Shown: in pieces, positions 1-5,994 of the stretch | How the letters are laid out: each line of letters begins with the position of its first letter | How positions within the stretch are numbered: position 1 is the stretch's first letter | The notes under the pieces: generated by a model | The model's database searches: none | Told to the model about the DNA's origin: nothing | The model's input: only the letters and a program-made list of their open reading frames with translations | Program-made: the position numbers and the translations under genes | From: Candidatus Galligastranaerophilus gallistercoris | Lineage (GTDB): Bacteria; Cyanobacteriota; Vampirovibrionia; Gastranaerophilales; Gastranaerophilaceae | NCBI GenBank assembly: GCA_018710795.1 | Contig: DVJH01000108.1 | Location: 1-7,680 of the forward strand | Length of the DNA: 7,680 nucleotides | Direction: 5' to 3'

Positions 1-241
1 CATTAAAGTTTTTATCTAAAAAGACGATATGAAAATTAACAAGGCAAAAAAATGAATGTATCCAGAATGCATCCTTGAAAAGCAAGGCCCTGTAAGGAAA
101 GTTACGTTGAAACATAATTCCCGCCAGTTTAGTAAAAAAAGAATCGGCAACTCTTGCCTCAAAAACAAGCTCGCCTGAACTTAACATTACTTTACATGTG
201 GAATCGGACACTTTTAACCCCGCAATGAAATACCAAAACAT
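1..241 (-). CDS. DUF192 family protein (5' part, runs off left edge)
   Basis: I translated this by hand. The ATG at 241-239 opens a frame with no stop to base 1, giving 80 residues of an incomplete gene; an in-frame TAG lies three codons before the ATG, so no longer start is possible. Residues 25-47 (ELVFEARVADSF, then KLAGIMFQRN) match the DUF192 pattern of a beta strand followed by 'R..GLM.R'. Residues 60-78 (WIHSFF, then HIVFLDKN) match the family's 'IHTFFM..PIDVVFLD' core. DUF192 proteins are small beta-rich proteins of unknown function, often exported, but no signal peptide is visible here. The usual Met of the IHTFFM motif is Cys in this copy. The Shine-Dalgarno sequence is weak (AGGG close to the ATG). 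The gene is divergent from the small gene at 310, with 68 bp between them. Confidence 0.72.
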   Translation of the reverse strand, partial: MFWYFIAGLKVSDSTCKVMLSSGELVFEARVADSFFTKLAGIMFQRNFPYRALLFKDAFWIHSFFCLVNFHIVFLDKNFN

Positions 242-280
242 TATACCCTACAAAATCTTAAATTGCCATTTAATTAAAAA

Positions 281-296
281 GCCTTAAACATAAGGC
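281..296. promoter_or_regulatory. Perfect 6-bp hairpin between divergent genes
   Basis: GCCTTA (281-286), loop AACA, TAAGGC (291-296). On the plus strand it directly abuts the ribosome binding site AAGGAG (297-302) of the gene at 310, so in that mRNA it would sit at the edge of the initiation region. On the minus strand it is followed by five T residues (280-276), the layout of a short intrinsic terminator that could stop read-through from bL25 before the DUF192 gene. The structure is seen directly; either role is inference, and the stem has only three G:C pairs. Confidence 0.4.
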
Positions 297-309
297 AAGG
301 AGCAATAAA

Positions 310-591
310 ATGTATTTAGAATACAGAATAGACAATGATGAGCTGCAGGATGCCTGGCTGCAAACGCTTTTGGGCATGATTGAAGAATTAAACTGCAGAT
401 ATCAGATGTTTTTTGAAGAAGGGTACAGTTCAAAGAAAAAATGTTTTACTCAAACAAGAATTATTAAAGTAACGGGCTCAAGCCCGATGCTCGGGTGGCT
501 GAAATTAAGAATGGAAAGATATTCGCATTTTATTAATATGCTAAACAGCTATGCCGAATTTTATTCTTCGAAACTTGAAGAAGAAAATTAA
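310..591 (+). CDS. Unknown small protein, 93 aa
   Basis: I do not recognise this protein. The start is well supported by AAGGAG at 297-302, seven bases before the ATG. The 93 residues contain no signal peptide, membrane segment or Cys/His metal-binding cluster. The composition suggests a mostly helical soluble protein: an acidic, aromatic N-terminus (EYRIDNDELQDAWLQ), a basic middle around residues 41-57 (SSKKKCFTQTRIIKVTG), and a C-terminal helix rich in aromatic and charged residues ending in LEEEN. It stands alone on the plus strand, divergent from the DUF192 gene and convergent with bL25, whose stop codon lies 31 bp beyond its own. Its ribosome binding site and codon use resembling its neighbours support a real gene rather than a chance frame. 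Confidence 0.7.
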   Translation: MYLEYRIDNDELQDAWLQTLLGMIEELNCRYQMFFEEGYSSKKKCFTQTRIIKVTGSSPMLGWLKLRMERYSHFINMLNSYAEFYSSKLEEEN

Positions 592-608
592 AAGGCACAG
601 CCGTTTAA
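588..608 (-). terminator. Possible weak terminator of bL25
   Basis: Read on the minus strand, TTAAA-C-GGC, loop TGT, GCC-T-TTTAA forms a stem with one C/T mismatch, followed by TTTTCTTC. It begins 15 bases after the bL25 stop codon at 623. The stem overlaps the stop codon of the convergent plus-strand gene. It is short and mismatched, so confidence is low. Confidence 0.28.
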
Positions 609-622
609 AAGATTATCTTGAA

Positions 623-907
623 TTAGCAAACCGCAAATTCTGCGCTTTGAATTTCAGCATTTGCATAATTAATTTGAACATTTTTGGTTACGGTTAAATA
701 ATTTTTTGAACCGTATGAAAATTCAAATTGCGTTTCTTTATTTTTTTGGTAAGCAAGTTTAAATTCATGGGCATCAACCGTAACATTTAAATTAATATCT
801 TTGCCATATACGGTAACGGGAAGTAAACCCATGGCTCTTAACTGACGGGGGTTTTTTCCTTCAACTCTGTCTTTTGCTTCCAATTTAACAATAACTGCTT
901 CTGACAT
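623..907 (-). CDS. rplY: 50S ribosomal protein bL25, short form
   Basis: This 94-residue protein matches the N-terminal 5S-rRNA-binding domain of the bL25/TL5/CTC family. The signature is at residues 21-35 (RQLRAMGLLPVTVYG), equivalent to the family's 'R.LR..G..PAV.YG'. The later LTVTKNVQI (71-79) and QSAEF (87-91) segments match the strands where family members read 'L.KDVQ' and 'H.DF'. In the ribosome bL25 binds 5S rRNA in the central protuberance. The length equals that of E. coli RplY; the C-terminal extension of CTC-type proteins is absent. The start is fixed by AGGAG on the minus strand about eight bases before the ATG. A 10-bp hairpin lies in the predicted leader, and the gene is divergent from folP. 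It is not next to pth, a common partner elsewhere. The last residue is an unusual Cys. Confidence 0.85.
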   Translation of the reverse strand: MSEAVIVKLEAKDRVEGKNPRQLRAMGLLPVTVYGKDINLNVTVDAHEFKLAYQKNKETQFEFSYGSKNYLTVTKNVQINYANAEIQSAEFAVC

Positions 908-936
908 TTTATTTTCTCCTGATAATTAATTACAAT

Positions 937-968
937 AAATGCAAAGAATAACGGCTTTGCATTTTTTT
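937..968 (+). terminator. 10-bp inverted repeat with T-run between bL25 and folP
   Basis: AAATGCAAAG (937-946) and CTTTGCATTT (955-964) form a perfect 10-bp stem around an 8-base loop (AATAACGG). On the plus strand the stem runs into seven T residues (962-968), which is the shape of an intrinsic terminator. There is no plus-strand gene immediately upstream for it to serve, so it may stop antisense transcription across bL25. Alternatively it is an operator or a leader hairpin: on the minus strand it lies in the predicted 5' end of the bL25 mRNA. Confidence 0.5.
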
Positions 969-990
969 ATTGTACCTGTAAAATAATTAA
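956..990 (+). promoter_or_regulatory. Predicted folP promoter, leaderless start
   Basis: A -35 box TTTGCA (956-961) and a -10 box TAAAAT (979-984) are separated by exactly 17 bp. Only six bases lie between the -10 box and the ATG at 991, so transcription would begin at or beside the start codon. There is no Shine-Dalgarno sequence before 991 or before the next ATG at 1000, which agrees with a leaderless mRNA. The -35 box lies inside the right arm of the inverted repeat 937-964. This is a motif match by eye, not a mapped start site. Confidence 0.5.
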
Positions 991-996
991 ATGCAA
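969..996 (-). promoter_or_regulatory. rplY: Predicted bL25 promoter overlapping folP start
   Basis: On the minus strand, TTGCAT (996-991) and TACAAT (974-969) are spaced 16 bp apart. Transcription would start near 962, placing the hairpin 964-937 at the extreme 5' end of the bL25 leader, ahead of the AGGAG ribosome binding site. The -35 box coincides with the folP start codon, so the two promoters overlap and probably cannot be occupied at the same time. Confidence 0.45.
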
Positions 997-2169
997 TTTA
1001 TGATAAAAAGAATTGATAACAAAAATATATTAAACGAACTCAAATCAATCGGGTTTGATGAAAAATATGTTGAACACGGCGCAAAAAAACATTCGTTTAT
1101 AACGCTGAAAATAACAAACCTGCCGCCCCATATCGCAACGATAATTAAAGAATCCGCACTTTCAAAAGGAACTGATGCCGGCGTTAATAAAAATGTCTTA
1201 ATGCACAAAATAAATTCATCCGACCTGATATTATCGGGAACGATAAAACAATTAAATGAAATCAAAGATTGTTTATACAACCAGCCGTTTGGACTTAAAG
1301 AAATTTCAAAAGAAATCGAAAAAGAAATCAAACTGTATTATGAAGAAAAACTTCCAAAAATAACGGGGATTTTAAACATAACGGAAGATTCATTCTCGGA
1401 CGGCGGAAAATACTTGGATTTTGAAGCGGCAATTACCCATGCAAACGATATGATAAAAGACGGTGCAAAGATAATAGATATCGGCGCGGAATCCACAAGA
1501 CCGAACGCAAAACCCATAGATTGCGAAACCGAAATCAAAAGACTTGCACAAGTCGTAAAAGAACTGAAAAAAACAAATATAACCGTTTCGATTGATACAA
1601 GAAACCATAAAACCGCAGAATTTATGCTGAATTTGGGGGCGGATATCATAAATGACGTATCGGGGCTTGAATATGACAAAAATATGATTAATGTCATAAA
1701 AAATTCAAAAGCGGACATTATCATAATGCACTCCAGAGGAACGCCCGAAACTATGGATAAGCTTACGGAATATAAAAATATTGCGGATGAGATTTATGAA
1801 GAGCTTTATAAAAAAATTGAATACCTAAATTCAGAAGGCATAGAAAACAAAAGAATAATAATTGATACAGGCTTCGGTTTTGCAAAAAATATCGAACAAA
1901 ATTTTGAACTTTTAAAAAGAATAAGAGAATTTAATTCACTTAACGTAAGACATCTTGCTGGAGTTTCAAGAAAAAGGTTTTTGCAATCGATTGCGCAAAA
2001 TAAAACGATTGAAGAATTTGACGACATAACAATGCTTACAAGCTTTTATTTAATGCAAAGCAATGTTGATTTAATAAGAGTGCACAACGTTAAAAAAACC
2101 AAAACCGCACTTGAATTGTATAAAAAATTATTTATTGGCAAAGACCTTATCTTTGAATTCGACTCTTAA
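991..2169 (+). CDS. folP: Dihydropteroate synthase with N-terminal extension
   Basis: FolP joins 6-hydroxymethyl-7,8-dihydropterin diphosphate to p-aminobenzoate, making dihydropteroate in folate synthesis; it is the sulfonamide target. The 392 residues hold a TIM-barrel core at about 122-380 with all expected motifs: GILNITEDSFSDGG (126-139), DIGAESTRP (163-171), SIDT (200-203), INDVSG (220-225), MHSRG (246-250), IDTGFGFAK (291-299), GVSRKRF (324-330) and RVHNV (363-367). The residues corresponding to E. coli N22, D56, D96, N115, D185, K221, R255 and H257 are N129, D163, D202, N221, D292, K328, R363 and H365, so the enzyme should be active. Residues 1-120 are an extension ending in QPFGLKEISKEIE; from memory, similar extensions occur in clostridial and deltaproteobacterial FolP proteins of about 390-400 residues. 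No Shine-Dalgarno sequence precedes the start. The last 14 codons overlap the opposite-strand gene. Confidence 0.93.
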   Translation: MQFMIKRIDNKNILNELKSIGFDEKYVEHGAKKHSFITLKITNLPPHIATIIKESALSKGTDAGVNKNVLMHKINSSDLILSGTIKQLNEIKDCLYNQPFGLKEISKEIEKEIKLYYEEKLPKITGILNITEDSFSDGGKYLDFEAAITHANDMIKDGAKIIDIGAESTRPNAKPIDCETEIKRLAQVVKELKKTNITVSIDTRNHKTAEFMLNLGADIINDVSGLEYDKNMINVIKNSKADIIIMHSRGTPETMDKLTEYKNIADEIYEELYKKIEYLNSEGIENKRIIIDTGFGFAKNIEQNFELLKRIREFNSLNVRHLAGVSRKRFLQSIAQNKTIEEFDDITMLTSFYLMQSNVDLIRVHNVKKTKTALELYKKLFIGKDLIFEFDS

Positions 2170-2931
2170 ATTTGCAAACTCTATATCATCATAGTCAATA
2201 TATTTATGTTGGAAAAGATTTCTTCCGGTTCTTACCGTAAGTTCGTTTTTTGGTCTTAAGAGCATATTGGGAATAACTATCTGCTGATTATCGCCGTTCA
2301 TATTAAGTTCGCCGATTTTTTGCCCGTTAAAAATAATTTCGGCGGGCGAAGAATAAACCGAAACTATGGCATTTTGACCCAATTCTTTTGCAAGTTTTGT
2401 ATCAAGCCCGATAACCGAACCGAAAACAATTACCGCCTGTTTTGATTCGTCGGGTTTTGGAATTTCGATTATTTTGGAATAATAAGGACCGATGGGTTTA
2501 ACTCTGAATTGCAGGCAATTTGCAGAGTTTGAAGAATAAACATCATCCCCCAGATGATAAATTCCGCCGTCAAGAAATATATCAGACGAATTGGTTCTTT
2601 GAATACCTAATCTCAGGGGGTTATCGTTAACGGATTTATCTATTGTAATTGAAAAAGGGCGGTATCCTTCTTTTTGAATTTGCAAAATCGCTTTGTCTTT
2701 AATATCGGCATTCAGACGAAAACGCCCCATTGAATCGGTTTTTGTTCTGAGATTATAATTCGGAAGAAAAATATCCGCCCCCTTAATCGGAGCTTCGGTT
2801 TCAGAATCCACAACGACGCTTTTTTTATCCAAAAGTTCATCTTGCCTTACATTCCCTTGAATTGCGGCGCAAAAAACGGGCGGGATAAAAAATGAAAAAA
2901 TTATAAAAGAAATTATAATACGCAAAAACAA
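2128..2931 (-). CDS. Secreted protein with carboxypeptidase-regulatory-like domain
   Basis: The 267-residue protein starts at a TTG (2931-2929); an in-frame TAA two codons earlier rules out a longer frame, and GGAG lies about 11 bases before the TTG. Residues 1-22 form a Sec signal peptide (MFLR, hydrophobic stretch, PPVFCA). The Cys at 21 lacks a proper lipobox, so signal peptidase I cleavage is more likely than lipoprotein processing. Residues about 38-98 (DSETEAPIKGADIFL, then TDSMGRFRL, then EGYRPFSITI) match a carboxypeptidase-regulatory-like beta sandwich. The C-terminal half (about 115-262) is beta-rich, with an unassigned pattern TGRN followed by DYDDIEFANLRVEF; a jelly-roll or ligand-binding fold is a guess. 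No catalytic motif is visible. It lies 74 bp behind the 510-residue gene on the same strand and overlaps folP tail to tail. Confidence 0.78.
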   Translation of the reverse strand: MFLRIIISFIIFSFFIPPVFCAAIQGNVRQDELLDKKSVVVDSETEAPIKGADIFLPNYNLRTKTDSMGRFRLNADIKDKAILQIQKEGYRPFSITIDKSVNDNPLRLGIQRTNSSDIFLDGGIYHLGDDVYSSNSANCLQFRVKPIGPYYSKIIEIPKPDESKQAVIVFGSVIGLDTKLAKELGQNAIVSVYSSPAEIIFNGQKIGELNMNGDNQQIVIPNMLLRPKNELTVRTGRNLFQHKYIDYDDIEFANLRVEFKDKVFANK

Positions 2932-3005
2932 AACTTAATTTACTCCATAGGATAAATTGAGTTTATTTTAAAATTGAACGTTATAAATCGGTATAAGGGT
3001 TATAA

Positions 3006-4538
3006 TCACTTGTCGGTATCGGTTTCATAACCCATGGTGCCCGGGAATTTATTTGAACCGGTTGTTTTTTCGGTTATATAGTTTTGAAGTTTCGGAATCA
3101 AAAACGATAAACCTAAAATTGCAAAGCCCATGCCTGACAGGTGTATTAAAAGATTTTTGGTGTTTATATGTTTTGTGTATTTATCGATAAATTCGGCAGT
3201 ATAAGAAGAATTATCGGGTAAGTTTTTCTTTGCGTATTTTTCAAGCCCGAGAATATATTCATCAAAACTGCCTCTGATTTTTTCAAGCTGTTTTCTTGAA
3301 ACAAAAGCAAATTTATCGTCGGATTTGCCGTCCGTTACTTTTGAAATTGCGGATTTTAAAAATTCAGGATCCGATGTATAAGAATCGGATATAATATCCG
3401 AAGCCTGCTTTTTTGAAAGTATGGAATACAAGCTTCCGTCTTTATTTTTCAATTCGGGCTGCAATTTTGACATAAGTTCGGCTTTAGCTTTATATTTATC
3501 TTTTGTTTGTCTGTTAAATTCATCGAGAGTTATTGTTTCATCTTCGCTGAATATGATATCTTTTACAAGTTCATCAGATTGTTTTGCGGATAAAACGGTT
3601 TTTGATAAAGAACCGACGGGCAATTGACCTTTATCATTTATGATTTTTTTCACAAGAGCTGCGGTTTCTTCGGCAGCTTTAGGGTGAATATCCGATGTTT
3701 TTGAAATTTTTCTTACCAAATTTGAAAAAACGGGAGCAGCAAAAATATAAAACCATGATGAAATAGAATCTCTTACAAGATATTCTGTTGCTTCGGTTTT
3801 ATTTCTTGAATTTGCGACACGCCCCGCAAGCGTTCCCGCGTCCGTTGATAAAAGGCGCCATGCGTTATTATTTTCAAGGTTATGGGAAGCATATAAAAGA
3901 AAATCAACGGCATTACCTTTAAAAGAAAGCGGGTTATTGCCGTCTATTTTCCGCATAAAGTTATCCATATCGGGAATTAAAGGGTTCATCGGCTTTGAAT
4001 TTTTATTCGGGTCATAATCATACTTAATAAAATTGGCAACAAATTTATCCATTAACCCCATATGGAATTTTCCGTCTTTTGAATTTTTATTCGGTATGGG
4101 TTCCTGCCCTTCTTTCATTCTGAAAGCGTTTGTCATTGCCATTTTTAATTTAGGAACAAAAATTCCCATTGCAACCGTGCCCAATATGGCGGAGCCTAAA
4201 ATTTTTCCGAATTTAAAGCCCGCAGTCAGCCCTTTTTTATGAGTAACGTTGTCAAACGGGCGCCTTAGCGAATCTTTCCCGACATCGGTGCCAAGTTCTT
4301 TTAAACCTAAAACGTTTTTTCCGATTGCATCTCCGATTTTATTAAAAGCTTTTACGCCGAAAAGCCAAACCGCAGCGCCCAGAGTTTCTTCGCAAATGCG
4401 CTCTCTGGCCTCCGTTTTTCCTCCCCTTTTATACCCTTGATAAGTTCTTCCGAGAGTGGTCGGAACTTCAATTGCGGCAACGGGCAAAATTTTATCGGGA
4501 TTTTGAAGATATGATAATAACGGCGTTACGATTGGCAT
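3006..4538 (-). CDS. Unknown membrane-associated protein, 510 aa
   Basis: I cannot assign a function. From memory, the N-terminus (LLSYLQNPDKILPV, then TTLGRTYQGYKRGGKTEARE) resembles an uncharacterised family recurrent in Gastranaerophilales genomes; this needs a search. There is no classical signal peptide. Membrane-type segments lie at about 112-129 (KILGSAILGTVAMGIFVP) and 463-483 (the GMGFAILGLSFLIPKL region), with a weaker one at 263-275. Both strong segments share a Gly-rich stretch followed by 'F..PKL' (127-131 and 479-484), suggesting an internal repeat. Residues about 280-460 are charged and helical. No enzyme motif, ATP-binding loop or metal site was found. The start at 4538 is the only Met before residue 124, but it lacks a Shine-Dalgarno sequence. 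Same-strand genes lie 84 bp upstream (acyltransferase) and 74 bp downstream (secreted protein). Confidence 0.72.
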   Translation of the reverse strand: MPIVTPLLSYLQNPDKILPVAAIEVPTTLGRTYQGYKRGGKTEARERICEETLGAAVWLFGVKAFNKIGDAIGKNVLGLKELGTDVGKDSLRRPFDNVTHKKGLTAGFKFGKILGSAILGTVAMGIFVPKLKMAMTNAFRMKEGQEPIPNKNSKDGKFHMGLMDKFVANFIKYDYDPNKNSKPMNPLIPDMDNFMRKIDGNNPLSFKGNAVDFLLYASHNLENNNAWRLLSTDAGTLAGRVANSRNKTEATEYLVRDSISSWFYIFAAPVFSNLVRKISKTSDIHPKAAEETAALVKKIINDKGQLPVGSLSKTVLSAKQSDELVKDIIFSEDETITLDEFNRQTKDKYKAKAELMSKLQPELKNKDGSLYSILSKKQASDIISDSYTSDPEFLKSAISKVTDGKSDDKFAFVSRKQLEKIRGSFDEYILGLEKYAKKNLPDNSSYTAEFIDKYTKHINTKNLLIHLSGMGFAILGLSFLIPKLQNYITEKTTGSNKFPGTMGYETDTDK

Positions 4539-4622
4539 AGTATGTGGCTAAATAAGTACGTACAAATTTTTAACGAATGAAAATAAAAAAATTTGCCGTT
4601 TTAAATATTATTTTATTGCTTT

Positions 4623-5285
4623 CTAATCAGCAAGTTCGTATCCCGACATATCGGCAACCTGTTTTCTCCAGCATAAAATTATTTCTTCATCGGATAATGA
4701 AGATGAAATCGGTTCGCCGACTTTAACGGTTACAACAGCTTTTTTAAAAATATTCCAGTTATATTTTTCAAGCCCTGAAATTGAAACGGGAAGAATGTCG
4801 GCATTTACCATTTTTGAAATAACTACAAAACCTTTATTTATATTTTCGATTTTTTTATTTTTTCTTATTCCGCCCTGAGGAAAAATGCATAAATTCCACC
4901 CTGCCTTAAAAACTTCTTTTACCGTTTTAATGGTAGAAACTTCAAGTTTTTCACGGTTAACGGGAAATGCGCCCAGGCGGGAGATATTTTTTGCAATATA
5001 GTTTGATTCGTCAAAAAGTTCTTTTTTTGCCATGAACGCAAGATTTCTTCTTGATGCCCACCTTACTATAAACGGATCAAAATAAGAAATATGATTTGAT
5101 GCAACTATACAGGGAGTATTTTTAAGTGCAAAACGGTTGCCCGAAATTTTAAATTTATAAAAAAGAGATGCAAAAGGAATAAAAATTATCCTTAAAGCAT
5201 ATAATTGATAAAGTCTTGTTAAAAAATTAAAATCTTTTGCACACTTTCTGGCATACTTTTTGTAGCGCAGGTTTTGCGATGTCAT
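4623..5285 (-). CDS. PlsC-family acyltransferase, second copy (divergent)
   Basis: This family moves an acyl chain onto the sn-2 position of lysophosphatidate at the inner membrane, giving phosphatidate. The 220 residues contain the catalytic NHISYFD (64-70, H65 and D70), a motif II-like AFPVNREK (106-113), motif III FPQGGIR (135-141) and motif IV ILPVSISG (164-171). Motif III is altered from the canonical FPEGTR: Glu is Gln, and GGIR replaces GTR, so the acceptor may differ or activity may be reduced. Residues 23-44 are hydrophobic and probably membrane-associating. The ATG lies 3 bp after the TAG of the upstream paralogue, and its ribosome binding site AAGGGAG sits within that gene's last codons, so translation is probably coupled. 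I leave the symbol blank because orthology to plsC is uncertain. Confidence 0.87.
   Translation of the reverse strand: MTSQNLRYKKYARKCAKDFNFLTRLYQLYALRIIFIPFASLFYKFKISGNRFALKNTPCIVASNHISYFDPFIVRWASRRNLAFMAKKELFDESNYIAKNISRLGAFPVNREKLEVSTIKTVKEVFKAGWNLCIFPQGGIRKNKKIENINKGFVVISKMVNADILPVSISGLEKYNWNIFKKAVVTVKVGEPISSSLSDEEIILCWRKQVADMSGYELAD
4936..4963 (-). repeat. 28-bp identical segment, copy in second acyltransferase
   Basis: This stretch is identical, base for base, to 5590-5617 in the neighbouring paralogue. It encodes the shared residues VNREKLEVS around motif II. See the entry at 5590. Confidence 0.8.
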
Positions 5286-5288
5286 AAA

Positions 5289-5918
5289 CTATTCTCCCTT
5301 GTTTAATTCAGCCATAGCTTTAATCCATGAGTTGACCATTTCTTGGGTATCTTCGTTATATGGAATCGGTTTTCCTATAGTTATTTTCATATTACCCTTA
5401 AAGGGTTTTCTTTCTTCTTTTGTGGCGCCCGATATTTTAACGGGCAAAATATCGGATTTTGTGATTTTTGCAATTGCGGCAAATCCTCTTGAAACATGTT
5501 CCATATTTCCGTCCGTTTCTCTGGTGCCTTGCGGAAACAGCCCTAAAACCCAGCCTGTTTCTTTTATTCCTATTGCGGTTTTTATTGTTGAAACTTCAAG
5601 TTTTTCACGGTTAACGGCAAAGGCGCCCAAAAAATTTAAAAAGAGCCTGCCGAATTTTGTTTCAAACAGTTCTTTTTTTGCCATATAAGCGGCAAGTCTT
5701 CTTATTGCAAAAACAACCAAAAAGGGATCAATTGCGCTTACATGGTTGGAAGCGACAATAAAAAAGCCTTTTTTGGGAACATTTTCTCTGCCTTCGACTT
5801 TTAAATTGCAAAAAAGAGTATAATAAAGACCGTACACGAGATTACACGTAAGCCAGGTAAACACCGTACGGAACAAATTATATTCAGAAGGTTTTCTTTG
5901 GGTATAATTTCTTGTCAT
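5289..5918 (-). CDS. plsC: 1-acyl-sn-glycerol-3-phosphate acyltransferase (PlsC family)
   Basis: A membrane-bound acyltransferase of phospholipid synthesis that acylates lysophosphatidate to phosphatidate. I chose the ATG at 5918, which has GGAG six bases upstream. The frame can extend to a GTG at 5948, but that codon lies upstream of the predicted transcription start near 5945 and has no ribosome binding site. From the ATG the protein is 209 residues: hydrophobic N-terminal segment at about 17-38, catalytic NHVSAID (58-64, H59 and D64), motif II-like AFAVNREK (100-107), motif III FPQGTRE (128-134) and motif IV ILPVKISG (157-164). Motif III has Gln where FPEGTR has Glu, otherwise intact. It is the first gene of a tandem pair with its close paralogue at 4623-5285 and is divergent from ompH. 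Confidence 0.91.
   Translation of the reverse strand: MTRNYTQRKPSEYNLFRTVFTWLTCNLVYGLYYTLFCNLKVEGRENVPKKGFFIVASNHVSAIDPFLVVFAIRRLAAYMAKKELFETKFGRLFLNFLGAFAVNREKLEVSTIKTAIGIKETGWVLGLFPQGTRETDGNMEHVSRGFAAIAKITKSDILPVKISGATKEERKPFKGNMKITIGKPIPYNEDTQEMVNSWIKAMAELNKGE
5590..5617 (-). repeat. 28-bp identical segment, copy in first acyltransferase
   Basis: Identical to 4936-4963, although the flanking coding sequence has diverged. A second shared stretch of 17 identical bases (around the Phe/Met-Ala-Lys-Lys-Glu-Leu codons) lies about 60-70 bases further upstream in each gene. The pair marks a tandem duplication, with either strong constraint or gene conversion at this spot. Confidence 0.8.
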
Positions 5919-5951
5919 GATTAACTCCGAATACAAAAAGAATATCACACA

Positions 5952-5980
5952 ATTTTAATCGGAAAAAACCAAAACATCAA
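5952..5980 (-). promoter_or_regulatory. Predicted promoter of the acyltransferase pair
   Basis: On the minus strand, TTGATG (5980-5975) and TAAAAT (5957-5952) are separated by exactly 17 bp. The expected start near 5945 gives a leader of about 27 bases before the ATG at 5918. This supports the 5918 start over the upstream GTG. Confidence 0.6.
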
Positions 5981-5994
5981 GCCTGAGTTAACTA

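Noticed and set aside
240..245. Perfect TATAAT on the minus strand at the DUF192 start codon
   Set aside because: It overlaps the ATG, so transcription would start inside the gene, and no reasonable -35 box lies 16-18 bp upstream. Probably chance in AT-rich DNA.
987..2027. Several minus-strand open frames opposite folP
   Set aside because: They are antisense to a gene with every DHPS motif intact, and their Ser/Phe-rich translations are typical of shadow frames.
4537..4565. TTGTAC, 17 bp, TACTAT promoter-like pair on the minus strand before the 510-residue gene
   Set aside because: The -10 box overlaps the start codon, so the transcript would begin inside the gene, where the next Met is residue 124. 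The palindrome GTACGTAC (4556-4563) lies there but has no second copy nearby.
4563..4595. CAAATTTTT/AAAAATTTG inverted repeat after the second acyltransferase
   Set aside because: The stem has only one G:C pair and a 15-base loop, which is too weak to call a terminator in this AT-rich sequence.
5919..5948. Ten-codon upstream extension of the first acyltransferase to a GTG start
   Set aside because: The GTG has no ribosome binding site and lies upstream of the predicted transcription start near 5945. The ATG at 5918 has GGAG at ideal spacing.
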